Positions 43,017 through 51,479 of a stretch of 64,000 nt of DNA are shown one piece after another (position 1 is the first letter of the stretch; each line of letters starts with the position of its first letter). The translations under genes and the position numbers were made by a program. The notes under the pieces are model-generated. The model ran no database searches, was not told where the DNA came from, and was given only the letters and a program-made list of their open reading frames with translations. Source of the DNA: Rhizobium sp. BG4. GTDB taxonomy: Bacteria > Pseudomonadota > Alphaproteobacteria > Rhizobiales > Rhizobiaceae. The stretch spans positions 1,178,001 to 1,242,000 of the forward strand of contig NZ_CP044126.1 in assembly GCF_016864575.1 (NCBI RefSeq), given 5' to 3'.

Positions 43017-43580
43017 TCAGGCGGGAGGAGCCACCCTTTCAAACAAATGCTCATAAAACACCACCAGCCCCCGCTCATCCACCCTGAGATCCGCCTCGAA
43101 GCCAATCGATAACCCGAGATCGACGTAGCGCACGCGCCCCGGCCCCTGCCGGTCGTAGCGCTGTTTCGAGCGGGTGACGGTCATGGCCGGGCCGTCGATG
43201 AAGGCGGTGTCGAGGGGGAGGGTGCTGCCTGGTGTTTCCGGCGTGCGGCGGATCGGGAAGGTGTTGCAGAAGGGGGTAACGGAGAGGTCGGGTTCGTCTG
43301 CGCCGTCGAGATCGGGGCGGGGCAGGCCGTCGACTTCCCAGCCGCCGGGCACGCGCTCCAGCGTCAGCTTCCTGTGGTCGCGGCCGTTCCAGCGCTCGAC
43401 GGTGACCGATTGCGCGCTCCAGCCGCCGTCGAGCCGCCAATGGTGGTCGAGGCGGAAACCGCCGTCTTCGAGACAGAGAACGGTCGACGATGCTGTCACG
43501 CTCTCGGCGCCGACGCTGAGCGTCAGGCGCTCGAACCCTTCGATATCGGTGCGGCGCCAGAACAGAACTGAAGTCTGCAT
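43017..43580 (-). CDS. Putative glycolipid-binding protein (DUF1089)
   Basis: The 187-residue soluble protein matches the PA1994-type glycolipid-binding fold. It starts with FWRRTDIEGFERLTL, has a central HHWRLDGGWSAQSVTVERW strand pair, and carries the family's FCNTFPIRRTP and KQRYDR motifs near the end. GGGAGG lies eight bases before the ATG. The fold is related to LolA/lipoprotein carriers, but no reaction is known. Confidence 0.82.
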   Translation of the reverse strand: MQTSVLFWRRTDIEGFERLTLSVGAESVTASSTVLCLEDGGFRLDHHWRLDGGWSAQSVTVERWNGRDHRKLTLERVPGGWEVDGLPRPDLDGADEPDLSVTPFCNTFPIRRTPETPGSTLPLDTAFIDGPAMTVTRSKQRYDRQGPGRVRYVDLGLSIGFEADLRVDERGLVVFYEHLFERVAPPA

Positions 43581-43755
43581 GCGAATGCCTCCCTTTTTGG
43601 CGCGCGTACGCGCATTGCGGAGGCGGGCAAAGGGGGCGTCAGCCGGGCTCCGGGTCTTTTTGGTTTTGGACCGATCGGCATTCAGCCATGCTGGATGACG
43701 GTCGACTGGTCCTGAGGGAACCTAGCATTTCTGCCGCGTGGGTTGAACCGTGCGG

Positions 43756-45252
43756 TTACGTCTTCTTGGCGATCGCGCCGATATCGTGCCAGTGGCGGTT
43801 GTCGCGCTCGATGAGCTCGTCGGCGCAGGCCGGGCCCATCGTGCCCGGCGCATAGGCTTCCGGCTCGCCCTCCTTGGCCCAGAGATCGAGGAAGGGCTGG
43901 ACGGCGGCCCAGCCGGCCTCGATGCCGTCAGCGCGCTGGAACAGCGTCTGGTCGCCAATCATCAGGTCGTAGATCAGCGACTCGTAGCCGGTCATCTTGC
44001 CGATATCGAACTTGTCGGCGTAGCGGAAGTCGAGCGACACCGGCACGGTATCGACCGAGAGGCCGGGCGACTTGATGGAGATTTCCATGCTCATACCTTC
44101 ATCCGGCTGTACCTGGATGATCAGCCGGTTCGGTGGCAGGCGGCGGTTGACCTCGGTCTCGCGGAACTGCGCGAAGGGCACCGGCTGGAAGGTGACGACG
44201 ATCTCGGTATCGCGCGCCGTCATCGCCTTGCCGGTGCGGAGATAGAAGGGCACGCCCGCCCAGCGCCAGGTATCGGCATAGAGCTTCAGCGCCACGAAGG
44301 TCTCGGTCTTGCTGCCGGGCGCTACTTGCGGCGTGTCGTGATAGGCGGTGATATCGGCGCCGTTGAGCTTGCCCGCGGTATAGACGCCGCGCACGCCATG
44401 GGTCTTCGCCTCCTCCGGCGTATAGACGCGCAGCGCCTTCAAAACCTTGCTTTTCTCGTTGCGGATCGCCTCGGCGTCAAAGCTGTTCGGCGGCTCCATG
44501 GCGATCATCGCCAGGAGCTGGAAGAGGTGGTTCGGCACCATGTCGCGCAGCGCGCCGGTCGCGTCGTAGAAGGCGCCGCGCGAGCCGACATCGACGATCT
44601 CGGCGGCGGTGATCTGCACGTTGTCGATATAGCGGTTGTTCCACAGCGCCTCGATCATCATGTTGGCAAAGCGCGCCGTCATCAGGTTCTGCACCGTTTC
44701 CTTGCCGAGGAAATGGTCGAGCCGGTAAACTTGGCTTTCCGCAACCTTGGAGAGGATCTGCGCGTTCAGCGCCTTAGCAGAGGCGAGATCGGTGCCGAAA
44801 GGCTTTTCGATAGCGATGCGGCGGAAGCAGTTCTCACTCTCGCCGGTCAGCTTGTTGGCCGCCAGACGCTCGACGATCTCGCCGAAGAAGCGCGGCGGCA
44901 CGGCGAGATAGAAGGCGGCGTTGCCATTCAGCCGCTTGCCGATCTCGCCATAGATTTCGTCCCTGGTGAAATCGCCGGCGAGATAGGAGATGCGCTTGCG
45001 CAGCCTCAGCCACGCCTCGTCCTTGGAGAGCGGCTGGTCGCCGCCGAGGCTCGCGAGAAAGTCGTCGAGCTTGCCCCGCAGCATCTCGTCATCGCCCTGG
45101 TCGATGCCGATGCCGAGAATGTGCAAGTCGTCGCCGACAAGGCCGCTGCGCGTCAGGTTGATGATCGCCGGAATGAGCAGGCGCCGCGTCAGGTCGCCCG
45201 TGGCGCCGAAGATGACAAGCGTTGCGGGCGGGGTGGGCACGGCATCGGTCAT
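43756..45252 (-). CDS. zwf: Glucose-6-phosphate 1-dehydrogenase
   Basis: The 498-residue enzyme oxidises glucose 6-phosphate to 6-phosphogluconolactone with NAD(P), the entry to the Entner-Doudoroff and pentose phosphate routes. The Rossmann start GATGDLTRRL is at 16-25, the EKPFG element at 150-154 and the substrate-binding RLDHFLGKE at 178-186. Length is full. AAGGAG precedes the ATG. Rhizobia usually keep zwf with pgl and edd. Neither is next to this copy, so it may be a second zwf gene. Confidence 0.96.
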   Translation of the reverse strand: MTDAVPTPPATLVIFGATGDLTRRLLIPAIINLTRSGLVGDDLHILGIGIDQGDDEMLRGKLDDFLASLGGDQPLSKDEAWLRLRKRISYLAGDFTRDEIYGEIGKRLNGNAAFYLAVPPRFFGEIVERLAANKLTGESENCFRRIAIEKPFGTDLASAKALNAQILSKVAESQVYRLDHFLGKETVQNLMTARFANMMIEALWNNRYIDNVQITAAEIVDVGSRGAFYDATGALRDMVPNHLFQLLAMIAMEPPNSFDAEAIRNEKSKVLKALRVYTPEEAKTHGVRGVYTAGKLNGADITAYHDTPQVAPGSKTETFVALKLYADTWRWAGVPFYLRTGKAMTARDTEIVVTFQPVPFAQFRETEVNRRLPPNRLIIQVQPDEGMSMEISIKSPGLSVDTVPVSLDFRYADKFDIGKMTGYESLIYDLMIGDQTLFQRADGIEAGWAAVQPFLDLWAKEGEPEAYAPGTMGPACADELIERDNRHWHDIGAIAKKT

Positions 45253-45348
45253 GGCGTCTCGCTCCTTGGCTGGTCAGGCGAATATAAGCGGCGGCGCGGC
45301 GCGGGCAAGCGGGCGGCGTGACGCAGACGCCGCCACCCGCGGATCGGC

Positions 45349-45990
45349 TCAGGCCTCCTGCGGTGCTGGCGCCAGAATGCCCTGCTCGACGGCGAGCGCG
45401 ATCAGCCGGGCGCTGAGATCACCAAGCGTATCGGAGGCCATGCCGATCGGCTGCATGCGGCGCTCGACGCTTTTGGCCGTGATCCCGCCCGCGCTCCAGG
45501 TGCCGCCTTCGGTGAAGAAATTGTGCAGCAGCGGCTGCAGCCGGTCCATGGCATTGGCGAAGCGGGATTCGGCCGAAGCCTTCGCCTCGAACTCATCCCA
45601 GAGTGACCGGACTTCCTTCGCCTGATCTTCCGGCAGCAGCGCGAAGATCCGCTCGGCGGCCTTCAGTTCGCGTTCAGCCTGGCTGGCGGCAAGCACGGTG
45701 TCATAGGCGAAGGTGTCGCCGGCATCGATCTCGACGATGTCGTGGATCAGCAGCATCTTCAGAACGCGGACGAGCTCGACCTTCTCGCGCGAATGCTCCG
45801 AAAGCACCATCGCCATCAGCGCCAGCTGCCAGGTGTGCTCGGCATCGTTTTCGACCCGCGAGCGATCGAGAAGCAGCGTTCGGCGCAGCACCGTCTTCAG
45901 TTTCTCGACTTCGAGGATGAAGGCAATCTGCTGGCTGAGGCGGCGATTGCCGAGAAAGCTTTCCAGATGATCGGCGGTGGGGCTGGGCAT
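45349..45990 (-). CDS. HD-domain hydrolase (YfbR/HDDC2-like)
   Basis: The 213-residue protein has the HD metal-binding set: His in NDAEHTW, His-Asp in LLIHDIVEIDAGD, and a distal Asp. It is similar to YfbR-type 5'-deoxynucleotidases, which remove phosphate from deoxynucleoside monophosphates. I chose the ATG at 45990, which has AAGGAG six bases upstream; the open frame further 5' lacks coding character. It is divergent from the VOC gene. The substrate is inferred from fold only. Confidence 0.88.
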   Translation of the reverse strand: MPSPTADHLESFLGNRRLSQQIAFILEVEKLKTVLRRTLLLDRSRVENDAEHTWQLALMAMVLSEHSREKVELVRVLKMLLIHDIVEIDAGDTFAYDTVLAASQAERELKAAERIFALLPEDQAKEVRSLWDEFEAKASAESRFANAMDRLQPLLHNFFTEGGTWSAGGITAKSVERRMQPIGMASDTLGDLSARLIALAVEQGILAPAPQEA

Positions 45991-46166
45991 GTCGAACTCC
46001 TTGGGATGCAGGCGGGATGCTGCGGGCGGGCGAGGCCACCGGCCTATCACCGAAGCCATGCGAGCGCCATATCGCCATCGCCGCCTGAAGCCGCATCCGG
46101 ACTGGAGAAATTCGAGGCGGCCCTTATGTCTCCAGGCAATGGCAAGCGAATGGGAGAAAACGCATC

Positions 46167-46640
46167 ATGGCCAAGAACACCGTCTGCCTGTGGTATAACG
46201 GAGATGCCGAGGAGGCTGCCGGCTTCTACGCGGCGACCTTTCCCGACAGCGCCGTGACCGCTGTGGTCCGGGCGCCGGGCAATTATCCGGATGGCAAGGA
46301 GGGCGATGTCCTGGTCGTCGAGTTCACTGTCGCCGGCATCGACTGTATCGGCCTCAACGGCGGCCCGGCCTTCAAGCACAGCGAGGCCTTCTCCTTCCAG
46401 ATTGCCACCGAGAACCAGGAAGAAACCGACCGTTACTGGAACGCCATCGTCGGCAATGGCGGCAAGGAAAGCGATTGCGGCTGGTGCAAGGATAAGTGGG
46501 GCCTGTCATGGCAGATCACGCCGCGGGCGCTGAGCGAAGCGCTGAAGGCAAACCCCGCGGAAGCCAAGCGCGCCTTCGATGCGATGATGACGATGCAGAA
46601 GATCGACATCGCCAAGATCGAGGCGGCACGGCGGGGGTAG
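46167..46640 (+). CDS. VOC-family protein (PhnB/3-demethylubiquinone-methyltransferase-like)
   Basis: The 157-residue protein is a beta-alpha-beta VOC fold of the PhnB type, opening NTVCLWYNGDAEEAAGFYAATFP. It contains FNGG-like (IGLNGGPAF), SFQIATENQEETDRYW and CGWCKDKWGLSWQITP motifs, followed by a C-terminal helix. Members are often misnamed 3-demethylubiquinone methyltransferase but lack a SAM fold. It could be a metal-dependent enzyme or a binding protein. Confidence 0.85.
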   Translation: MAKNTVCLWYNGDAEEAAGFYAATFPDSAVTAVVRAPGNYPDGKEGDVLVVEFTVAGIDCIGLNGGPAFKHSEAFSFQIATENQEETDRYWNAIVGNGGKESDCGWCKDKWGLSWQITPRALSEALKANPAEAKRAFDAMMTMQKIDIAKIEAARRG

Positions 46641-46646
46641 GGTGCC

Positions 46647-46934
46647 TTATTCTTCCACCTCGGGCGGCCACTGCCGGGAGGTGTGGACAAGCGCGAGGAT
46701 CCAGACGGCGTTCTGCGCGATTTCATAGACGATGCGGTAGCTGCGATGCGGAATAAGCTCCCGCGTACCCTCGATGAGGCCGGGCCTCCCGGAACGTGGG
46801 AAGTCCGTCAGGCGCGCAATTGCTTCGGCAAACCGTTCGTCGATCGAGATGGCGGCGTCGATATTTTCGGCGGCCAGGTGCTGGAAGATCGTCAGGCGGT
46901 CGAGCTCGGCCTGCGGCGTCCAGAGGATTCTCAT
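46647..46934 (-). CDS. RelE/ParE-family toxin
   Basis: The 95-residue protein matches the ParE/RelE plasmid-stabilisation fold: ILWTPQAELDRLTIFQHLAAEN, FPRSGRPGLIEGTREL, and the terminal YRIVYEIAQNAVWILALVHTSRQWP. The proline-arginine-histidine pattern is usual for ParE gyrase toxins or RelE RNases; which one cannot be told. Its ATG overlaps the last four bases of the antitoxin gene upstream (46931-46934), so translation is probably coupled. The gene is convergent with the VOC gene. Confidence 0.88.
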   Translation of the reverse strand: MRILWTPQAELDRLTIFQHLAAENIDAAISIDERFAEAIARLTDFPRSGRPGLIEGTRELIPHRSYRIVYEIAQNAVWILALVHTSRQWPPEVEE

Positions 46935-47212
46935 CGCGCGGCTTTTTGAATTGCCTTGCGCATGTCGCTGAACAGCGCCTCCACCTCGGAGGATGGCCGG
47001 CCCTCGCCGGCGGCTACGGATTTCCGTGCACGATCGACCTTTTTCTGCAGGAAATCTGCATAGCTGGCGGCGTCACCCTGCTGGTCCACGAACTCCTGCA
47101 CCAACTCGGCGATCAGCTCCTCCGGCTCGCGCTGGGCGGATTTCGCGGCGTTCAGAAATGCGTCGGAGAGGTCAGTATCGAGTTCGAATTGAAATGCGCT
47201 GCGCTTTGCCAT
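46931..47212 (-). CDS. Antitoxin of the RelE/ParE module
   Basis: The 93-residue protein lies directly upstream of the toxin and overlaps it by four bases, in the standard antitoxin-first order. It is acidic and helical with a short basic strand at the start (KRSAFQFELDTDLSDAFLNAAK), which may be a ribbon-helix-helix. A C-terminal helix (KVDRARKSVAAGEGRPSSEVEALFSDMRK) probably wraps the toxin. Autoregulation of the operon is expected for the family. Confidence 0.85.
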   Translation of the reverse strand: MAKRSAFQFELDTDLSDAFLNAAKSAQREPEELIAELVQEFVDQQGDAASYADFLQKKVDRARKSVAAGEGRPSSEVEALFSDMRKAIQKAAR

Positions 47213-47272
47213 CGAAGTCTCCTGGCGGCCGGTTTCGAGTATAGCTCACACCAGCCGCCGGGCAAGCGCGCC

Positions 47273-48043
47273 CTAAGCCTTCACCGCCACCATGAAAATC
47301 CGCGGGAAGCGCAGCAGCACGCGGCCATCGGCCATTTTCGGATGGGCCTTTTCGATACGCGCGAGGTAATCGGCGAGGAAGGCCTCGCGATGCTCTTCGC
47401 CCGCCTGCGCGAGATAGGGCATCAGGCCGGTTCCTTTCAGCCATTCGACGATCGCAGCCGCATCGGCCATCGGATGATTGTAGATCGTGTGCCAGATATC
47501 GACGCGGGCTGCCTTGGTGGAGAGGCGGCTGTAATAGGTCGACGCCGGCGGCAGCGGGGTGCGGCGGACGCTCTTCTTTTCGAAATTGGCCTTCCACGGC
47601 CCGGCGTGGGCGGTCTCTTCCATCGCAAGATGCGTCGGCTCGGCGAGATTATCGGGCATCTGAACCGCGAGAACGCCGCCCGGCGCCAGGCCATCCAACA
47701 GGCGCTCGAAGATGTCGAGGTGATGGGGCAGCCACTGGAAGACGGCGTTGGCAAACAGCAGGTCGGGCTGGCCGGAGGGCTGCCAGGCCGAGAGATCGGC
47801 CTTGTCGAAGCGCGTCTGCGGCAGGCGCTTGCGGGCGGCTTCCAGCATGTTGTCGTCGCTGTCGAGGCCGGAAACATTCTCGACGCCGTAGCGGTCGATG
47901 ATCAGCTCCGTCGAATTGCCGGGTCCGCAGCCGAGGTCGATGGCGTTCCTGACGGATGCCAGCGGCACCTGCGCCAGAAGATCGCGCGCCGGGCGCGTCC
48001 GCTCATCCTCGAATTTGACGTATTGGCTGGCAGACCATGCCAT
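47273..48043 (-). CDS. tam: Trans-aconitate 2-methyltransferase
   Basis: The 256-residue SAM-dependent methyltransferase shows motif I AIDLGCGPGNST and the family-specific AWSASQYVKFEDERTRPARDLL start, FANAVFQWLPHH and QMPDN elements. It methylates trans-aconitate, a toxic isomer that inhibits aconitase. AGGAGG lies just before the ATG. It is a single gene here. Confidence 0.93.
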   Translation of the reverse strand: MAWSASQYVKFEDERTRPARDLLAQVPLASVRNAIDLGCGPGNSTELIIDRYGVENVSGLDSDDNMLEAARKRLPQTRFDKADLSAWQPSGQPDLLFANAVFQWLPHHLDIFERLLDGLAPGGVLAVQMPDNLAEPTHLAMEETAHAGPWKANFEKKSVRRTPLPPASTYYSRLSTKAARVDIWHTIYNHPMADAAAIVEWLKGTGLMPYLAQAGEEHREAFLADYLARIEKAHPKMADGRVLLRFPRIFMVAVKA

Positions 48044-48125
48044 GGGGAACCTCCTGCTTGGCTTTCTCTCTGCGGATCGCCGGCTGGCGCGCCGCGGCTC
48101 TTCTCTATCAGCAAATCACCGGGGC

Positions 48126-48650
48126 TTATATGCGCTGCCTGATGACATCCCAGTGAACTGCAATGAAAAAGGCGCCTGCAATGAGGCGCCTTTTCAAGGG
48201 TTTATGCGGCACGGATGGTTGTGCCGTCGCTGTTTGCGGCAGTCCCGATCCGTTGGATCGGGCCGGCAATGCGGGTGTCTCGCCTGCGGTGACCAGAGCC
48301 TCGCCGCTGGCGCTGTCGATGGTGGCGGAAAACATCGTCTCGACGCTATCGGGATTGGCATAGCCATAGGCCTGATGCGCGGCGATCGAAACGATATCGC
48401 CGGCGAGTGCCGCGATCTCTTCGCGCCGTCCATCGGCCATCCGCCAGATCGACAGGCGTCCCTCGATGATGCGCAGCACCTGCGGGCTGTCGATCACCTC
48501 GGGCGTGGCGCTGCCGCCGGCCGGAACGGTGACGTCGACGATGCTCAGCCAGGAGCCCTGCAGCCGGACTTGCCGCTCGATGCGGTCGCCGGCCACGAAA
48601 TAGACCTTCGCGCCCGTCTGCGCCAAAGTCTTAACACTGGAGTTGGACAT
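48126..48650 (-). CDS. Cupin-like protein, possibly with an altered 3' end
   Basis: From the ATG at 48650 (AAAGGGA upstream) the protein has a beta-barrel cupin pattern (GSWLSIVDVTVPAGGSATPEVIDSPQVLRIIEGRLSIWRMADGRREEIAALAGDIVSIAAHQAYGYANPDSVETMFSA). The last 45 codons run through a small palindrome (48244-48262) and through a terminator-like hairpin. A neighbouring frame gives a natural-looking end (DGTTIRAA, then TAA at about 48207) just before that hairpin. A small indel or insertion near the 3' end is therefore possible. It is likely co-transcribed with the isochorismatase gene 37 bases upstream. Confidence 0.65.
   Translation of the reverse strand: MSNSSVKTLAQTGAKVYFVAGDRIERQVRLQGSWLSIVDVTVPAGGSATPEVIDSPQVLRIIEGRLSIWRMADGRREEIAALAGDIVSIAAHQAYGYANPDSVETMFSATIDSASGEALVTAGETPALPARSNGSGLPQTATAQPSVPHKPLKRRLIAGAFFIAVHWDVIRQRI
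48166..48194. terminator. Terminator-like hairpin inside the cupin 3' end
   Basis: AAAAGGCGCC and GGCGCCTTTT form a perfect 10-bp stem with an eight-base loop, followed on the minus strand by a T run. It would be an ideal terminator for the cupin gene, yet the annotated frame reads through it. Confidence 0.75.
48244..48262. repeat. Small palindrome in the cupin gene
   Basis: CCCGATCC-GTT-GGATCGGG is a perfect 8-bp inverted repeat, flanked by TGCCG (minus strand) on both sides. It could be a small inserted hairpin. Confidence 0.5.
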
Positions 48651-48687
48651 TAACGTCCCTTTCATTCTTTTTCTTACGGCACGCCCG

Positions 48688-49314
48688 TTAGACCTTCGCG
48701 GCGCGTTTGGCAACGGCCGAGATGTCGCGTGCTACGGTCGCGAAGCGATCGGCGATCTCGGCGAGCGCCGTTCTTTGGACCGTCTCGGCCGGGATCACGC
48801 CGCCCAGCGGGTCCGGCAGGTCGCGTGTCGCGGTGGCCGAGGCGATGACCGTCGATTTGAAGCCGAGATCGAGTGCGGCGCGCGCCGTGGCGCCGACGCA
48901 CATGTGGGTCATGAAGCCGGTGAGCACAAGTTCGCTCCTGCCGGTTTTCTCGGCGATTCCGCTCAGGACGGCATGGAGGTCCGTTCCGGCAAACGCATTC
49001 GGCAGTGTCTTTTCGACCACGCGTTCGTCGTTGACGGGCGCAAGCGCAGCAATGATTTCGGCGCCGTGCGAGCCGGGGTCAAAGAGCCAGCTTCCCGCTC
49101 CCGACTTATGGATGACATGAACGACGGGAACGCCGTCTTCGCGCGCCAGATCGAGCAGGTTGCGAATTTCGGCGACGGCCGCTTCAATGCCGGTCAGCGG
49201 CAGGCTTCCATCGACATAGTCGTTCTGTGCGTCGATCACGACGATGACGGCTTTCTGCCAGTCGGCGGCTTCGGCGGTGGCGCCGCTGCGCTGAAGAAGG
49301 GTGAGGGGAGCCAT
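48688..49314 (-). CDS. Isochorismatase-family cysteine hydrolase
   Basis: The 208-residue enzyme has the family triad Asp28 (VVIDAQNDY), Lys102 (VEKTLPNAF) and Cys139 (GFMTHMCVGATARAA). Members hydrolyse amides such as nicotinamide, or isochorismate-like ethers; the substrate is unknown. I chose the ATG at 49314 with AGGAG upstream. It is followed by the cupin-like gene and faces a LysR gene, which suggests a small inducible unit. Confidence 0.9.
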   Translation of the reverse strand: MAPLTLLQRSGATAEAADWQKAVIVVIDAQNDYVDGSLPLTGIEAAVAEIRNLLDLAREDGVPVVHVIHKSGAGSWLFDPGSHGAEIIAALAPVNDERVVEKTLPNAFAGTDLHAVLSGIAEKTGRSELVLTGFMTHMCVGATARAALDLGFKSTVIASATATRDLPDPLGGVIPAETVQRTALAEIADRFATVARDISAVAKRAAKV

Positions 49315-49366
49315 GGATCTATCTCCTGTTTCGGTTTGCAGCACAGGAGTAGCGGCTTCCATCATG

Positions 49367-49380
49367 AGCGAATATTCGCT
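49367..49380. promoter_or_regulatory. 14-bp perfect palindrome at the LysR/isochorismatase junction
   Basis: AGCGAATATTCGCT is a perfect palindrome 12 bases before the LysR start codon in the 77-bp gap between divergent genes. The AT-rich centre and position suit a LysR recognition site with autoregulation. Confidence 0.6.
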
Positions 49381-49391
49381 ATTTCAGCGCA

Positions 49392-50276
49392 ATGGCTGAG
49401 CAGAAACGCACAGATATAGACTGGGAAGACCTGCGCTTCTTTGCGGCGCTCGCCCGCCATGGCAGCCTGTCGGCAGCGGCCCGCGCGCTCAAGGTCAATC
49501 ACGCCACCGTTGCCCGCCGGATATCGGCGCTGGAAATGACGCTCGGCGTGCAGCTCTTCGAGCGCCGCCCGGATGGATATGTCCTGACCGTGCAGGGGCA
49601 GTCGATATCGGCGGAGACGACGTCGATGGCGACCGCGGCCTCCGTCATCCGCGATCGGCTCGTGTTGCCGGAGGGGCCGAGCGGGCGCGTGCGGCTGACG
49701 ACCATCCGCTCGGTTGCCGATCTGCTTCTGGCGCCGCATCTTGGCAAAATCCTCGATGGGCTTCCAGGCATCGAGCTTGAGATCCTGACCGATGTCCGCG
49801 TCCATAGTCTTGCCCATCGCGAGGCCGATATCGCGCTGCGGCTCGGCCGCCCCGGGGATAGCGATCTCACCGGCAAGCGTGTCGCCACGATCACTCACGG
49901 TTTCTATGCCAGCGAGGCGGTGGCTGCCCGCTGGAGGAATGGCGAAGCCGTGCCGTTGATCGGATTCGACCTCGACAGCGACCTGCTGATCGCCGAAGCC
50001 CGCTGGCTGGAGACCCACCATGCGTGCCATCCCTATTCGGTGCGCTCCGGCAGCGCCATTACGCAGGCCGTCGCTGCCGCGGGCGGCATGGGTGTCGCGA
50101 TGCTCCAGCGGTTCCAGGCACGGCAATATCCCTCGCTCACCGAGATCGATTTCGGTGCCGTCATGCCTGACCGCGAACTCTGGATGCTCGCGCCACCCGG
50201 CCTCAGGGATGTGCCGAGGGTCAGCGCCATCTGGGAGCGTCTCTCGATCCTGTTCGCGGGTATGGAGACCCTCTAG
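49392..50276 (+). CDS. LysR-family regulator, divergent from isochorismatase
   Basis: The 294-residue protein has a LysR helix-turn-helix (WEDLRFFAALARHGSLSAAARALKVNHATVARRISALEMTLGVQLFERRPDGYVLT). The effector domain resembles those of the group that senses small amides or aromatic acids (LLLAPHLGKILDGLPGIELEIL). Its stop overlaps the convergent patatin stop region by a few bases. It probably controls the isochorismatase/cupin unit through the palindrome in the intergenic gap. Confidence 0.92.
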   Translation: MAEQKRTDIDWEDLRFFAALARHGSLSAAARALKVNHATVARRISALEMTLGVQLFERRPDGYVLTVQGQSISAETTSMATAASVIRDRLVLPEGPSGRVRLTTIRSVADLLLAPHLGKILDGLPGIELEILTDVRVHSLAHREADIALRLGRPGDSDLTGKRVATITHGFYASEAVAARWRNGEAVPLIGFDLDSDLLIAEARWLETHHACHPYSVRSGSAITQAVAAAGGMGVAMLQRFQARQYPSLTEIDFGAVMPDRELWMLAPPGLRDVPRVSAIWERLSILFAGMETL

Positions 50277-51340
50277 ATCTTCTTCTCCGTCTTGATCCGG
50301 CCCACCACCGCGTCGAGCACGGCGCCGTTGTCGGCAATGAACCGTTCGGCCACGGTCCTCAACTGCTCGATATTCGTGGCACTGGCATCGTCCAGATCGT
50401 CATTGGCGCCCTGCAGCCTCCCGTCGATGCGGAAATAGGCGAGCGTTTCGGGCTTGGCAAAGCTCATATCGGTGGAGCCCTCGGCGTTCAGCTTGGCGCC
50501 CTTCGGGTTGAGCAGCTTGTTTGCCTGATAGGCCGCCGTGCTCGCCTGTCCCTGCATCAGCACGGAGATCAGCGGCGTGCCGTTCTGCGGGTTGATCCAG
50601 CCAAAGGCGCCCCAATCCTTGGCCTGCTGATAGGGGATCTTGCGGTTCTGCCGCCCGGTGCCGAGTGAGAGCACGACAAAGCTATCGCTCGCCGCCTGCC
50701 AGAGCTTGCGGGCCTCGACATAGGCGGCCAGAACCGGATCATTGGCGAAGACGCCGCCGTCGATCAGCGGGATCTTCCGCTGTTCGTCACCGGCGGGCTT
50801 TGCCAGGTTCTCGACCAGCGCCGGCTCGAAATAGGTGGGTGCCGCCGAGGAGCCGCGTGCCGCTTCCCAGAAGCGGAACTTGGCATTCTCCATATCGCAA
50901 TTGGTCATGAACACCGCTTCGCGCTGGTGGATGTCGTAGGCGGTGATCAGCACCTTCGTCAGCCCGTCGGCGATCAGCGTGTTGGCGCCGAGCCGTGCCT
51001 GCAGCTTTTCTTCCAGGGTCGCCGCGCTGTAGCGTTCTTCCTGCCAGCCGCCGATATTGATGATCCGCGAGATCAGTTTGGAGTAGAAGATATCCTTGCC
51101 TTCGTCGGCATAGAGCTTGACGAGATCGCCGGGCGTGCAGGCGGCGGTCTTCTTGTTCTTCGGGTTCGGGCAGGTGAGCCCTGCCGCGATGATGCCGCCG
51201 GTCGAGGTGCCGCCGATCAGGTCGAAAACCTCGTGCATCGCCGGCCCCTTCAGGCGCCTGGCGAGTTCCTCGATGATGATTGCTGGAATGAGGCCGCGAA
51301 TGCCGCCGCCATCGATCGACAGGATGAATCGAACTGTCAT
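50273..51340 (-). CDS. Patatin-like phospholipase
   Basis: The 355-residue protein has the patatin catalytic dyad in readable motifs: the oxyanion block DGGGIRG (10-16), nucleophile Ser46 in GTSTG (44-48), and Asp194 in IDGG. The FWEAARGSSAAPTYF segment is typical. It should hydrolyse acyl esters of lipids. There is no signal peptide, so it acts in the cytoplasm or is delivered otherwise. GGAGG lies five bases before the ATG. No cyclic-nucleotide synthase or immunity gene is adjacent, which argues against a CBASS effector. Confidence 0.9.
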   Translation of the reverse strand: MTVRFILSIDGGGIRGLIPAIIIEELARRLKGPAMHEVFDLIGGTSTGGIIAAGLTCPNPKNKKTAACTPGDLVKLYADEGKDIFYSKLISRIINIGGWQEERYSAATLEEKLQARLGANTLIADGLTKVLITAYDIHQREAVFMTNCDMENAKFRFWEAARGSSAAPTYFEPALVENLAKPAGDEQRKIPLIDGGVFANDPVLAAYVEARKLWQAASDSFVVLSLGTGRQNRKIPYQQAKDWGAFGWINPQNGTPLISVLMQGQASTAAYQANKLLNPKGAKLNAEGSTDMSFAKPETLAYFRIDGRLQGANDDLDDASATNIEQLRTVAERFIADNGAVLDAVVGRIKTEKKI

Positions 51341-51479
51341 GGTCCCCTCCACGCCGGATTCATTCCGGGCGAGCGGGATTATGCCTCATGTATTATAAAT
51401 TGCAATTCGACTAAATACACCAATAAATAGTTAACGATTGCGCCTCGACTGTCCCGATCCCGGACATCGAGGCTGAAGA

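Noticed and set aside
43750..45321. 523-codon plus-strand frame
   Set aside because: It is the shadow of zwf, which has all active-site motifs on the minus strand.
50273..51340. Patatin as a CBASS (CapV) effector
   Set aside because: No CD-NTase, Cap2, Cap3 or other defence gene is adjacent, and the protein has common patatin features.
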